NCBI GenBank assembly: GCA_903632075.3 | Contig: CAHIKZ030000131.1 | Coordinates: 365,001-429,000 of the forward strand | Origin: Acanthosepion pharaonis | Taxonomy: Eukaryota > Mollusca > Cephalopoda > Sepiida > Sepiidae | Length of the DNA stretch: 64,000 nucleotides | Direction of reading: 5' to 3' | In this document: positions 33,557 through 43,599 of the stretch, one piece after another | Layout: every line of letters starts with the position of its first letter | How positions within the stretch are numbered: the first letter of the stretch is position 1 | Notes under the pieces: generated by a model | Database searches by the model: none | Seen by the model: only the letters and a program-made list of their open reading frames with translations | What the model was told of the DNA's origin: nothing | Position numbers and translations under genes: made by a program

Positions 33557-33631
33557 CATATCCATACAACTGAATATGTTAGGCCATTGAGCGCCTAAAT
33601 GCTAAGTACTGAATATATATAATAATATGCA

Positions 33632-33635
<4 letters not shown>

Positions 33636-33692
<57 letters not shown>

Positions 33693-33729
33693 GTATATAT
33701 TTATATATATATGTTCTATATATTTTTAC

Positions 33730-33775
<46 letters not shown>
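33636..33775. repeat. (TA)n/(TATG)n microsatellite cluster
   Basis: Two TA runs separated by TATG repeats and a short unique spacer. Confidence 0.93.
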
Positions 33776-33777
<2 letters not shown>

Positions 33778-33787
33778 TTATATTTGT

Positions 33788-33985
33788 TTAGCAATCCTTT
33801 TTTTCATGCACATTGCATTGAATATGACAGACAAGGTGCTTTTATTTATTTTTTTATACAATTTCTCATGTGATCTTATAATAATTTATTTCTTTTCAGA
33901 GGATAAATTATTTAAAAACTGTTTAATGTTTCTTTATTTTCGAGCGCATTCAGTTTCAAATTTCAAGGTTGAAATATATTAAATG
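33788..33985 (-). repeat. PLE 3' UTR, reverse copy
   Basis: The reverse complement of the segment following the PLE relics at 6913-7162 and 34085-34320, including GATAAATTATTTAAAAACTG and the CATGCACATTGCATTG end. Confidence 0.65.
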
Positions 33986-33994
33986 TTAACATTA

Positions 33995-34084
33995 TTTTTA
34001 GACATTTTTATGTTTATACATTCTTTTCATAGAAAATATATATGGAAATAAAATAAAATAATTGTCGAACTTTGTCCATTTCAT
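33995..34084. repeat. SINE-B tail remnants, palindromic
   Basis: ACATTTTTATGTTTATAC (reverse tail) is followed by TTGTCGAACTTTGTCCATTT (forward tail). It is sandwiched between the two opposed PLE UTR copies. Confidence 0.55.
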
Positions 34085-34320
34085 AATGTGTTAACATTAT
34101 ATAAATACATACATACAACAATCTACATCTTGATAACAGTTAATATATTTCAACCTTGAAAATGGGTAGATGTATAGCCGAAAACACTTGGAAAGAAAGT
34201 ACAATTGGTCAGTTTTTATATAATTTATCCTCTGAAAAGATAAAATTATAAGATCACATTGTATAAAAAACTAAATCAAAGCACCTTGTCTCTCATATTC
34301 AATGAAACGTGCACCATTCC
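34085..34320 (+). repeat. PLE 3' UTR, forward copy
   Basis: Contains AACCTTGAAAATGGGTAGAT, GTCAGTTTTTATATAATTTA and AGATCACATTG in the order seen after the PLE relic at 6565. With 33788-33985 it makes an inverted pair. Confidence 0.68.

Positions 34321-34321
<1 letters not shown>

Positions 34322-34368
<47 letters not shown>
34322..34368. repeat. (TA)n microsatellite
   Basis: Follows the PLE UTR copy, as at 7232-7268. Confidence 0.95.
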
Positions 34369-34371
<3 letters not shown>

Positions 34372-34579
34372 AATATAATATTATATTTGCCGTCCTAAAC
34401 TATACATCTGGTATGTATTTGAGATCCTTGATAAAATCCCAAGAATTTGCAATGTTATCAGTCGTGACCTGGCATCTCGGCTTCAGTCACTTTGCCACCT
34501 CCATAATGTAGCTTTCCTGTTTTTTTTTCTATAAATACTTTCATGGTAATTGGTGAACTTTTCTCCATAGTAGCGAGAG

Positions 34580-34870
34580 TTTATCAATTTAAGGACAGTG
34601 CTAGATTGGCACCAGTTCTCATCAATTTATACTTGAAATAGCGAGATGTTACCGTAAGTTCTATGCTAAATGTTTCTTCTCTCGCGCTTCTTGCTTGTGG
34701 ACCTCTTTTTCCGACTTGACACATTCTAGTCAACATTGATCTTCAAAAATTTGCCAATTGTTAACTTCCGCCATCTTAGTTTCTGTCCTTTTGTTGTTCT
34801 CGATCCTAAATAATCTTTTTCTTATATTCTTTCACATACGGTAGCCCCCACCCACCTCGCGTCTTAGTGG
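34580..34870. repeat. Dispersed repeat G, copy 2
   Basis: Counterpart of 4720-5000. It includes the identical GATGTTACCGTAAGTTCTAT. Confidence 0.65.
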
Positions 34871-35219
34871 CTTTATTGTCTTGTTTTGGCTATACGATTT
34901 AAATAAAAAAAAACGTATGCGAATACTAAAAAGAAAAATAAATCAAATATTAAACAGTGAGCCACCGGCTGGTTTTATGAATGAGTGACCAAGCGTCCAA
35001 CTTATAAACTCATACAAGGGAATGGCCTTGAATCTGTCATGCGGTAAATCAGTTTATTCAGAAGCCTTAGAAATCGCACTTTTTGAAGCGGAACTCTTTC
35101 CTTCTTCTGTTGAATTGATTGAGGAACTCAGTAAATATACTGAAGCACACTAATAATTACTTATCTAACGTGTTATCCAAATTTACAGAGCTTCATAGAA
35201 TAAACACAAGATGGCGTGG
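34871..35219. other. Unassigned spacer
   Basis: AT-rich, no recognised repeat. It lies upstream of the candidate promoter. Confidence 0.35.
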
Positions 35220-35235
35220 TGGGTGGAGAGTATAT

Positions 35236-35400
35236 AACGCATGCGCAGTCTTGCGCATGCGTGAATCATTGGCAGGTGTCATGCTTTGAACAACTCAAAT
35301 GACTTTTAATCTAATGTAATGACGCAAAGTTAGAAACGCTGCATTAGCATATAAATAGGAAAATATTTCTGCTTCGTCAGTCAGACAGGAGACACAGGTC
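35236..35400 (+). promoter_or_regulatory. Candidate TATA/Inr core promoter with GCGCATGC sites
   Basis: A consensus TATA box, TATAAATAGG, lies at 35350-35359. TCAGTC (35377-35382), a match to the invertebrate initiator TCAKTY, has its A at 35379, which puts the TATA box at about -29 as expected. About 110 bp upstream, CGCATGCGCA and TGCGCATGCG (35239-35262) form an inverted pair of NRF-1-like sites. The spacing is the main support. No downstream open frame was found, so it could drive a non-coding first exon, belong to a decayed retroelement, or be chance. Confidence 0.4.
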
Positions 35401-35419
35401 CCAGGTCCTCTGACGTGTA

Positions 35420-36184
35420 AGGCGATGTATATACAACAGACCGTATTTAGTTTGATTGCTCGTTGTTTTGTAGAAGAATTTGCATTTAATTGGTCGATTA
35501 ATTACGAAATTGCGGGAAGGTTTCCGGTGGCGTTGTCGCTTTGTTATTAAGACGGGATTGCGAGTTGATATAGCTATTTAACCTGTTTTGCTTAGTCTGA
35601 CACAAGGCCAATAAAAACGATCATCGGATTCACTATACGTTATTTCTGCTGCAGTCAGCACCCTAATTTGCTCGTGGAAATCTTGTGATAATCTCAGAAT
35701 GAAATTCTTATGGCGTCTAATGCTCACTCTTAAGGCGAAGTCTATTCTCCGGGTGAATTTGTCTGAATGGTAGTTTCAGTACGCGTCTAATTTAGATTAA
35801 TCATCAAAAGCTTGGCTGGTGAACTCTTTGACGGTGTGCTACAATGGTGTTCGTATGCAGGACACTGTTTATACAACATAATAATAAGATTTTTTATATT
35901 CGCGAGAGACAATCCAATATGGCCTAAACATCTCAGAACTATGTACATTTAATGGACTGCTAAACTAATTTCCTAAAAAACTAGTCCAACTTGAAACGCT
36001 CCAGCGTCGAAATTTTACGTTAGTCTATCACGCCTGAACGGTAAGTTCCAAAGACACAATTTTGCGTGGATAACCACAGCCTATAATAATAAAATTCTCC
36101 CTATAGGATCGACTTCAGCAACCACTCAGCTAGAGGTCATAAAAAAACACATTCCATCTCCAGCCCCTTAAATAGCAATTTTAT
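35420..36184. other. Unassigned region containing repeat F copy 1
   Basis: Positions 35700-35850 resemble 41030-41155 (GAATTTGTCTGAATGG, AAAAGCTTGGC..GTG). I call this pair repeat F, of unknown class. The rest shows no coding or repeat signature. Confidence 0.45.
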
Positions 36185-36187
36185 ATA

Positions 36188-36512
36188 AAAAATGGGGTAC
36201 ACTATTTACATTATTCGGACTAATGTCCTCATTTTGTCGCCATATTTATTATTACAACGTTTCGGCTGTTGTACGCTCCGGTCTTCTTCAGGCGGTTGGA
36301 ATGTCGAACTAAACCCTTTATTTTGCTCACTGGGGTAGACTGTTCTAGTTCCACGTGCCATGTTTTTTTAATGAATGTCAGTTATCAGTTATCTCCTATT
36401 AATTCCCCTCTCCACTGCCTTAACCGGGTATTGAACTCACACTCTTTGGGTCTTGTCACTGGATCTAACTAACGTCTTTATCCACTATGCCATTTCTCCT
36501 TGAGGACTAATT
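36188..36512 (-). repeat. SINE-A copy, full length
   Basis: Complete from tail to head, with the core at about 36256-36293. The open frame at 36269-36472 on the plus strand is SINE sequence. Confidence 0.82.
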
Positions 36513-36559
36513 TCTAGGTATTATAAACCTAAAGTCTTCAACAACCATTTTTTATCAAA

Positions 36560-36640
36560 AATAGACTGCTGTCCTCATGTTAATCGTCATTTTCGCGACG
36601 ATTCGGCTTTTGTACGCTTTAGGCTTCTTCAGGTGATATA
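36560..36640 (-). repeat. SINE-A copy split by Tc1, tail side
   Basis: It carries the tail and the CTGAAGA-type core (reverse) up to AGGTGATA, where the transposon begins. The rest of this SINE resumes at 38232. Confidence 0.7.
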
Positions 36641-38231
36641 CAGTGGAGGGAAACAAATATTCGTACACTTGAAAAATTGTATTTTTATAAATGAAAAAGC
36701 CTTAACTAAAACAAATATTGATACATTTTATGTGTATAGATACATTTTATTAAAAAATAGTAATAGACTTAATTAATTCTTATTCTAACAGAAATTAATG
36801 CATTTTTTTCATTTTAACTAATGAAAAAATTATTCGTATAAAACAAAAAAAAAATGCATATTTACTTAATTTAATACTTTGTGGAATATCCTTTATTGAG
36901 TTCAACAGCTACCAGTCTATTTCTGTACGTCTCAACTAATGATTTGCAAACATTGAGTGCTATTTTGTCCCATCCTTCTTGGCATATTGTCTTCAAATTC
37001 TTGATATTTCTTGGTGCACTTTTCCCAATTTGAATTTTCAAATATCGCCATAAATTCTCGATTGGGTTCACGTCTGGGGACTGACTTGGCCATTGCAAGA
37101 CATCAACGTTACTTTCAGCTAACCATTTCCTTGTAGATCTAGCGGTATGCTTAGCATCATTATCCAGTTGGAAAACCCAATCAGGAGGTAGCCGAAGTCT
37201 CTCAACAGAACGTATTAAATTGTCTTGCAGGATTTTCTGGTATCTTTCGGCATTCATCTTGCCATTTATTATTGACATTCTGCCAACACCTTTTGCAGAA
37301 AAACAGCCCCAGATAATGATACTGCCACCACCAAACTTTATAGTTGTCAACGTGTTCTTTGGTAAGTAGGCTTCACCATCCTTCCTCCACACATGATTTC
37401 GATAATTATGACCAAACAACTCTATTTTAGTTTCATCTGTCCATAGTACTTTTTCCCAAAACGAATATTCTTTATCCTTATGCTCTCTAACGAATTTTAG
37501 CCTAGCGTCTCTGTGTCGTTTCAAGAGGAGTGGAGTCTTCCTTGGGATGCGTGATTTCAGATTGTTTTTATGTAGTTCATTACTTATTGTACGCTTGGTT
37601 ACTTTAATCCATAATGCACGCAGATGTTCCTGCAGCTCTTCTCGGGTAAGCTGTGGATTTTGTTGGATCTGGCGTCCTAATATCCTTGCTGATCTTAGAG
37701 AAATCTTCCTCGGAGCACCTGTTCGTCTTTGGTTTTCGACGCTGTTACGAGTTTTAAACCTTGCAATGAACGAAGAAATTGTAGTAAAAGGAATATTCAG
37801 GTTGTTAGAAATCGTTCTGTAACTGTTCCCATCTTTCCAAAGAGACAAAATGTGTTGTTTTTGTGAAATAGTCAATTCTTTACCTTTAGGCATTATTAGA
37901 ACCTTCTCGTAAGACTAGAAATTGCAGAATGCTCTGATAATGGCTAATAGCGTTAACTATGATTACTGATAACATTCTAGAATATACTTTTTTCATAATT
38001 AATTGATTATTTTATTCTAATAATTGATTTGTACGAATACTTTTTTCACCAGTTAGAATTTTTTAAAAATGCATTAATTTCTGTTAGAATAAGAATTAAT
38101 TAAGTCTATTATTATTTTTTAACAGTATGTGTCTTTATACATTAAATGTGCCGAGATTTGTTTTATTTAAGGTTTTTACATTTATAAAAATACAATTTTT
38201 CAAGTGTACGAGTAATTATTTCCCCACTGGC
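36641..38231 (-). mobile_element. Complete Tc1-like transposon, 1591 bp, IR/DR type
   Basis: Terminal inverted repeats of about 200 bp (36641-36838 and 38032-38231) start CAGTGG and stay similar to the inner end. TTCGTA recurs near the outer and inner ends of each repeat, the direct-repeat arrangement of IR/DR transposons. A full transposase gene lies between them. The left side keeps a TA (36639-36640). The right side reads GC where TA is expected, so the target duplication is incomplete. Length and layout are those of a full-size Tc1 element. Confidence 0.92.
36871..37893 (-). CDS. Tc1-like transposase, intact, 340 residues
   Basis: The enzyme excises and reinserts its own DNA at TA dinucleotides in the nucleus. 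The open frame starts MPKGKELTISQKQHILSLWK with A at -3 of the ATG and runs uninterrupted to a TAA, the usual Tc1 length. Residues 8-50 form the first helix-turn-helix of the paired-like DNA-binding region. GAPRK (59-63) is the linker motif, and a second helix-turn-helix follows (about 66-118). The catalytic triad is complete: Asp153 in WTDETKIELF, Asp244 in FQLDNDAKHT and Glu279 in SPDVNPIENLW. There are 34 residues between the last two, the DD34E signature. GGGSIIIWGCFS (188-199) is the conserved glycine-rich box. It lies centrally between both terminal repeats. No stop, frameshift or missing catalytic residue is visible, so a recently active source is plausible. Activity itself cannot be judged from sequence. 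Confidence 0.97.
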   Translation of the reverse strand: MPKGKELTISQKQHILSLWKDGNSYRTISNNLNIPFTTISSFIARFKTRNSVENQRRTGAPRKISLRSARILGRQIQQNPQLTREELQEHLRALWIKVTKRTISNELHKNNLKSRIPRKTPLLLKRHRDARLKFVREHKDKEYSFWEKVLWTDETKIELFGHNYRNHVWRKDGEAYLPKNTLTTIKFGGGSIIIWGCFSAKGVGRMSIINGKMNAERYQKILQDNLIRSVERLRLPPDWVFQLDNDAKHTARSTRKWLAESNVDVLQWPSQSPDVNPIENLWRYLKIQIGKSAPRNIKNLKTICQEGWDKIALNVCKSLVETYRNRLVAVELNKGYSTKY

Positions 38232-38466
38232 CATTGGAACTATGAATCGAACCCGCTATTTCGCCCACCGAAGTTGTTCTAGTTCCACATGCCATGCCTT
38301 TTCTAGATATCTGAGTTTCAGTTATTTCTCTTTAGTAACTCAACTCTTGAAGTTTTTGTTCACCTCTTCTGTGGTCAGGTATTGAACTCACAACCCTTTG
38401 AATCAAGTCACTTTTTTGATTACTTCAAAAAACGCTTTTATCCACTGGGCGATGTGTCCTTGGGGC
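38232..38466 (-). repeat. SINE-A copy split by Tc1, head side
   Basis: Continues the SINE interrupted at 36640, from TTGGAACTATGAATCGAACC through the tRNA-like head. It is more diverged than most copies. Confidence 0.72.
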
Positions 38467-38603
38467 CCAGTGGATAAAATGAAGAAGTCCGGTGCGTACA
38501 ACGGTCGAAACGTCGTGAATATGGCAATAAAGAAGAGGACAACAGATTGAACGATGTAAATAGTGTAAATAGTTACAATACGTCATCTCAGAAATATAGA
38601 AAG
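38466..38603 (+). repeat. SINE-A copy, 3' part
   Basis: Begins at CCCAGTGGATAAAATGAAGA, skips the body, and keeps core and tail. It is head-to-head with 38232-38466. Confidence 0.68.
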
Positions 38604-38689
38604 TTGTTTCAAAGGTATATTGTCATTTTTCTTTTGCGTCATATGTTTTCAGTTTTTGGAATCCCATTGCAATAACCAATGCATAACTC

Positions 38690-39345
38690 TATCTACAAAG
38701 AATAAGCATAATCACTGGTTCTTCGACGGCTTCAGTCATCGTGGGGTGGGACCTAAGGGCAGGAGAAACAGATAATCACCTTCAGGATGATCTGTTGTCA
38801 GTGGCTCTCAGGGGTTTCTGGCAGTCATATCCGTCCACTCTTTGATGTCTGTCCAGCTTTTTGCGTTACTGTACCCGCTAACGTCCGCCTTTAAAATAGT
38901 TGTGCCTGATTGTCTTGTAGACGCTGTTATGCCGTGTGATGTGGCCAAACCATGCGATATTCTGAGGCTTAATAGTGGTGAGAAAAGATTCCTGTCGGCT
39001 CACGAGACTTTTGGGCTTGGTTTGTACAGAGTATTGCTTTTATGCTCCGAGTAGGAGATGAGGAGGAGCTTTCTCAAGCATTTGCTTTCGAAAGCCTGGG
39101 TCCCATTTTCTACCTTAATCATGAGTGCTCAAATCTTACACCCGTAGAGGAGGATGAATACGAACAAAGATTGGTAGAGATTGAACTTGATATAGAAGGG
39201 GATATTGTTCTTCCACATCCTTTACAGTCCGGCCATCGCTTCTTTGGATGCGGCTATCCGTGTTCATATTTCTGCGCTGAAGCTGCAAACTTTTTACAAG
39301 GTTGCTCCCAAATATTTAAAGCTGGACACTTCCTCTAGTGGTTCA
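38690..39345 (-). pseudogene. RTE-type LINE reverse transcriptase, C-terminal relic
   Basis: Minus-strand frames spell the C-terminal part of an RTE-type LINE: FKYLGATL, then RIAASKEAMAGL, YQSLFVFILLYGCK, FESKCLRKLLLISYSEHK, HGLATSHGI and KEWTDMTARN. These correspond to FKYLGAT...LYGCETWT...RKLLRISY...GHVTRH...EWT of the family. Frame shifts and stops are frequent. RTE LINEs copy themselves by target-primed reverse transcription. The polymerase motifs lie upstream and are absent. The open frames on the plus strand (38842-39435) are antisense to this relic. Confidence 0.8.
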
Positions 39346-39445
39346 ACATCCATGATGATGCTGGCATTGATACTGCTTGTGTTATCCACCATTATTTTGG
39401 GTTTCTCTCTGTTGAGTTACATTCCATATGTGTGAGTTAAATGGG

Positions 39446-39660
39446 GACATTTCTAGTAGCTGTGTGGTGAAGCATTCTGTATAAGGTCATGGCTTCTCCT
39501 ACAAAAGGGGATGCAGGTTCAAAACCCTGCTGGAGAGCGCTATTTTTTATTAAGAATTCTTGAGTACACAGACTGGTAGACGTAATACACACTGTTTAAA
39601 ACAAAAATAAAAACGGGGTGTCTATTTCACATACGAGTATCCACCATAGCATTTGATCTC
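39446..39660 (+). repeat. SINE-C copy 2
   Basis: Has GATGCAGGTTCAAAACCCTG (B-box region mutated), GACTGGTAGACGTAATA and a tail GTATTCACATACGAGTATCC-like. It is slightly rearranged relative to copy 1. Confidence 0.62.
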
Positions 39661-39689
39661 GAACACCTGGATCATTTTTCATAGTACAT

Positions 39690-40013
39690 TGGTTAAAAGC
39701 GTGATTTAGCTCCAGTGACATAACCCAAAGAGCGTGAGTTCAATACCCGGTTAAGGCGGTGAAGAACTTTCAGACGTAAAATCAACAGGAGATAACTGAT
39801 AACTGACATCCATTAAACATGGCACGTGGAACTAGAACATTCTACCCCAGTGAGCGAAATAAAGGGTTCAGTTCGACATTCCAACCACCTGAAGAAGGCC
39901 GGGTTGTACAACGGCCGGAACGTTGTTAATAAATATGGCGATAAAGGTGAGGACAATAGTCCGAATAATGTAAATAATATACATAATGCCTCATCACAGA
40001 AATATAGACAGGT
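39690..40013 (+). repeat. SINE-A copy, full length
   Basis: The most complete forward copy: head (about 39693-39763), body, core (39889-39933) and tail to AGACAG. In the core GAAAC is GGAAC, which would inactivate a hammerhead-like fold. Confidence 0.85.
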
Positions 40014-40069
40014 AAATATGGGTCGTTTATATTTGAGACTATAAACGTTTATTTAATTGAAGAATACGT

Positions 40070-40071
<2 letters not shown>

Positions 40072-40128
<57 letters not shown>
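40072..40128. repeat. (TA)n microsatellite
   Basis: A TA run of about 57 bp. Confidence 0.95.
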
Positions 40129-40131
<3 letters not shown>

Positions 40132-40580
40132 AAAAAACAAATGTTAGCGACTTACGAGAGTTTTTATATACACAAAACCCTTTCAGAAAAAAAATAAAAA
40201 ACAAAATAAAAAAATAAATAAATCTCCATAGACACTTAACCAGACTAGACGATGTCATCTTCCGCTTTAAATTTGGACACCCCAACCTTACCCTGACTTG
40301 ACGTCTTTGAATGTAACTGAGATATTGATACAAATTATTAACCCTTACGGCCCTTTTCTTTAAACAATTGCTCTAGCCGTTACCATAGTAATTTTAATTT
40401 CCATAATGAGTATGCTTATAAAACGCGTAAATTTCAGAAATAAGTTATTCCAAAAAAATTCGCTAGAGATTAGTACTTTAATTCAATTTAATTCAAATAA
40501 TTATATCGAAGTTTTCGGCTCTTGTTTTGAAACATGAGAACTCTTATGTAGCGTGTTGGAATCATATTTTTAAATAAATG

Positions 40581-40582
<2 letters not shown>
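40129..40582. other. Unassigned AT-rich spacer
   Basis: It has A-rich blocks at 40187-40222 and no recognised features. Confidence 0.4.

Positions 40583-40638
<56 letters not shown>
40583..40638. repeat. (TA)n microsatellite
   Basis: A TA run immediately before a degenerate tandem repeat. Confidence 0.95.
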
Positions 40639-40640
<2 letters not shown>

Positions 40641-40980
40641 GTATGTACTTTGTTCGGGAATACGTTAATATTGATCATTTATATTTAACTCTATAAACAT
40701 CCTGCTCGTGGATAGGTAAATATTTTACGTTTATATTCGAATTAGTAAGCATCTACTTGATTCAGGAGTAGGCCAATGTTAGTCCTTTACAGTTAAGTAT
40801 AGATATTGATTTGACTCGGGGATAGATCAATAATGCACGTTTATATTTGCGTCACGATGCATTTACTTGAATCGGCAATAGGTAAATATTTTTCTTCTAC
40901 GTATGAGTCAGTAAGTATTTATTTGATTCTAGATCAGGTGAATATTAGTTGTTAATATTTGTATCTAATAATATTTAGTA
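40638..40980. repeat. Degenerate tandem repeat, about 65-bp units
   Basis: Five or so diverged units share TACTTGATTCGGG-like, AATAGGTAAATATT-like and CGTTTATATTTG-like words. A related unit lies at 40018-40070, left of the TA tracts. Confidence 0.6.
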
Positions 40981-41029
40981 GCGGGCCCGACTGTTGCTGG
41001 CATATTTGAATGTTTTGTAAAACTCAGAA

Positions 41030-41155
41030 AACCTAATTTTTACTTTTGCCTCGTAATCTATTATCCGTTTGAATTTGTCTGAATGGCTGTTTTTAGATAG
41101 GCCTCCTGAGATCGATCTTTAAAAGCTTGGCCAGTGGACTCTTTATGCGTGGACA
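41030..41155. repeat. Dispersed repeat F, copy 2
   Basis: Resembles 35700-35850 (GAATTTGTCTGAATGG and AAAAGCTTGGCCAGTG). Confidence 0.5.
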
Positions 41156-41269
41156 ATAGAAGAGCAAAATTAAAGCGAGTGATGTCGACGATCAAAATTG
41201 GCTGGGAAGCAAGAACCGGGAGTGAGTTGGACATGCATGAAGTCCGAGAGAAGAAAATATCAACATAGA

Positions 41270-41505
41270 ACTTGCTACACAATTTATATTACTCGGACTA
41301 TCGTTCTTATCTTTGTCGCCATATTTATTACAACGTTTCGGCCGTTGTACGCTCCGGCTATATTCAGGTGTTTGGAATGTCAAACTGGCCCCTTTATTTC
41401 GTTCTTGGGGTTGACTGTTCTAGTTCCACGTGCCATGCTCAATGGATGTCAGTTATCAGTTATCTCCTGTTAATTCCCCACTCAACGTTCTCCATTGCCT
41501 TAACC
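41270..41505 (-). repeat. SINE-A copy, near full length
   Basis: Tail, core (about 41333-41368, CTGAAGA degraded to CTGAATA) and body up to the CACTGCCTTAACCGG-like point, where a forward fragment takes over. Confidence 0.78.
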
Positions 41506-41578
41506 GGCACAGTGGATAAAGGCGTTAGTTAGATCCAGTAATAGGACCCAAGGTGTGTGAGTTCAATACCCGGTTACT
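41505..41578 (+). repeat. SINE-A head fragment
   Basis: GCACAGTGGATAAAGGCGTT through GAGTTCAATACCCGGTTA, the tRNA-like head only. It pairs inversely with 41270-41505. Confidence 0.75.
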
Positions 41579-41759
41579 TTGATGATGACATTGTGATAAT
41601 GCCGAAAGTTCTTGGAATAAATGAATATGTACCAACATAGTAATTTTCTGTTTTCTTTTAATAACGATAATAAGAAGATTGTCCGTGAATATGAGAGGAT
41701 CCTATGAAAAATAAGTAGACAAACGTGTTCTCATAAATACATGCTGGTAAATTACATGC

Positions 41760-41800
<41 letters not shown>
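41760..41800. repeat. (CA)n then (TA)n microsatellite
   Basis: A CA run of about 32 bp followed by four or five TA units. Confidence 0.95.
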
Positions 41801-42104
41801 GTTGAAAGGCATTCAACACGTTACTTGATTCAAGGTTCAAAGATTGTTATTTTAGGGTTACATTTCGCATATACAAAAAAAAACTTTTCTATTGGTGTGG
41901 TCATTTTAAGAGTTGATAGAATTTATAACGATTTAAATTCATACAACATCTGATAAACACAACAAATGAAGCATTTAAAAACGATTGAAAAAAATCGACT
42001 ATTTTAATAACTTTGATCCTTTTCCAATCCAGCAATGGGTTACATGTGTTTCTGTCTCTTCGCATTTGTCTTTTTTAAATTTTCAAAATCTCTTTGGTTT
42101 CAAA
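41801..42104. other. Unassigned spacer
   Basis: AT-rich, nothing recognised. Confidence 0.35.
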
Positions 42105-42320
42105 TAACCCTAAGGCAGACGAAATTATCTTCGAAAACAAAGCAAACAATACTGAAATGCTATGTCATCTCCAATTTCCTATATGGCTGTGAATGCTAGA
42201 CAATTTCCTCGCAGCTGAAGAAGAAACTTCATTCCGACGTAAATATGGTTCTCCTGACGAATAACAGACAGAAAATGTGACTTAGAATAACAAGAATCAA
42301 AGAAGAAATCTTCAGGAAAA
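42105..42320 (+). pseudogene. LINE C-terminal relic (RTE-like)
   Basis: One frame reads CYVISNFLYGCEC, then a stop, then TISSQLKKKLHSDVNMVLL and LRITRIKEEIFRKNI. This corresponds to CYVxSxLLYGCETWTI...LRISWT of RTE-like LINEs. About 70 codons survive with two stops. The segment to about 42700 shows no further match I can name. Confidence 0.65.
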
Positions 42321-43069
42321 ACATAAAGTAACTAAAACCGAATGAAACTATGGTGTTGCGCGTCATCAGGCAGTCGTCGACTGAAACCTGGAGTTCGCAA
42401 TTCCGATAATCTTGACTGCGTACGGCCCGCAAATGTGTTGATGTGTTACTGGATATTTTTTTCGACTTGGCTAGGTGATGATGCGTATATCTCAGATGAG
42501 AGACACAACACTTTTCGTTGCCCATAAGCTGTTCCAAGCAATGCTGATATCTGCGGACTCTCGGTGATACCAGGTATCCCCAGAGCGTCCTGCGAGGCAG
42601 AAACATTCCATGGGAATAGTCCCAAGTGTGCCAACCAAAAGAAAAAAAAAAAAAAACGAAAAAACACATTGAGCTGTTGCTTTGTAGACATGTCGTGTTA
42701 GATTTTGGTACGACTGTTTTCTTTTTGTCGTCTGTAATAGGGTTTGGTTAGCCCCACGCCTCCTGCCATGATTTTGAATATGGGTTGATTTAGGCTCCCT
42801 TGCAACTGGAGTGTTCCTCGAGATAAGTGGTGACATCGTAGAGGATGCATGCTAATTGTGTCCCAAAAAGTACGTGCAGTATATAAATATAGCTGGGTTG
42901 GATGTCATAGTCAGGGATGTTAATGTAATACTTCAATGAAAGGCAAAAAAGTTACACTTATTCACGGACTTGGGATGTGTTCATTGGAAAGGCCAGAATA
43001 CACACAAAGGCCTCATTCAGCATCTTGGAAAAACTGGTCAGTGAATATGTCTTAACATGTGTTCGAAAG
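42321..43069. other. Unassigned region
   Basis: It includes an A-run (42640-42656) and moderately GC-rich DNA with no named family. The minus-strand open frame 42229-42669 starts in or beside the LINE relic and does not look like a host protein. Confidence 0.35.
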
Positions 43070-43074
43070 TCTGC

Positions 43075-43105
<31 letters not shown>

Positions 43106-43570
43106 TCCCTTTTTTTCTTTCTGGGTCCCAGCCAGAGACCAAAGGTTAAAAATGGCGTCATGACTGATTATTTTTTGAAAAAAACAAACTAACCTCATGC
43201 ACATTTTACATAGCTAAAGCCCTTCGTGATGTGTAAGCTGTAATTGTGAGTACAATTTTTAGTAGTTCTTGAAGGCATTGGCAACCAGGAATCCCTTCAA
43301 TGAGTCTATCGGAACCTTTTCCAATCAATCCGAGGGATCCAACTACAAATGGGATTATTGATGTTCTCATGTGCCACATTTTTTTAAATTTCCATTTCAA
43401 GTTCTTTGTATTTTGATAGTTTATTTTTGTGAGGATCTTCCAAAATACATTACAATCCGCACAGACTGCCATATCTATAGGAAAGCATATTCTGTTCCTG
43501 TGGTCTTTGATAATGATATCTGGGCGATTAGCTTTTGTTTGTGTGCATTGCAAATCTCATAAAATTCTTA
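43070..43570 (-). pseudogene. Non-LTR retrotransposon 3' end, copy a
   Basis: Minus strand, 43553-43206, reads ANRPDIIIKDHRNRICFPID, then MAVCADCNV, QNTKNLKWKFKKMWHMRTSI, IIPFVVGSLGLIGKGSDRL and ITAYTSRRALAM. This is the C-terminal domain of a common non-LTR retrotransposon (PDIVIKDH...LIDMAVP...MWHMKT..VIPVVVGALG type). The 3' UTR includes CATGACGCCATTTTTAACC and ends in a (TAA)n run, seen on the plus strand as (ATT)n at 43075-43106. The copy is 5'-truncated, so it cannot move by itself. Confidence 0.82.
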
Positions 43571-43599
43571 CAGCTGCTATTATTATCATCATTTGCGTA

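Noticed and set aside
38842..39435. Plus-strand open frames resembling hypothetical cephalopod proteins
   Set aside because: They are antisense to a recognisable RTE-type LINE C-terminus on the minus strand.
41580..41612. TTGATGATGACATTGTG..GCCGAAAG hairpin resembling a hammerhead core
   Set aside because: The first core base is wrong and no stem I partner is visible.
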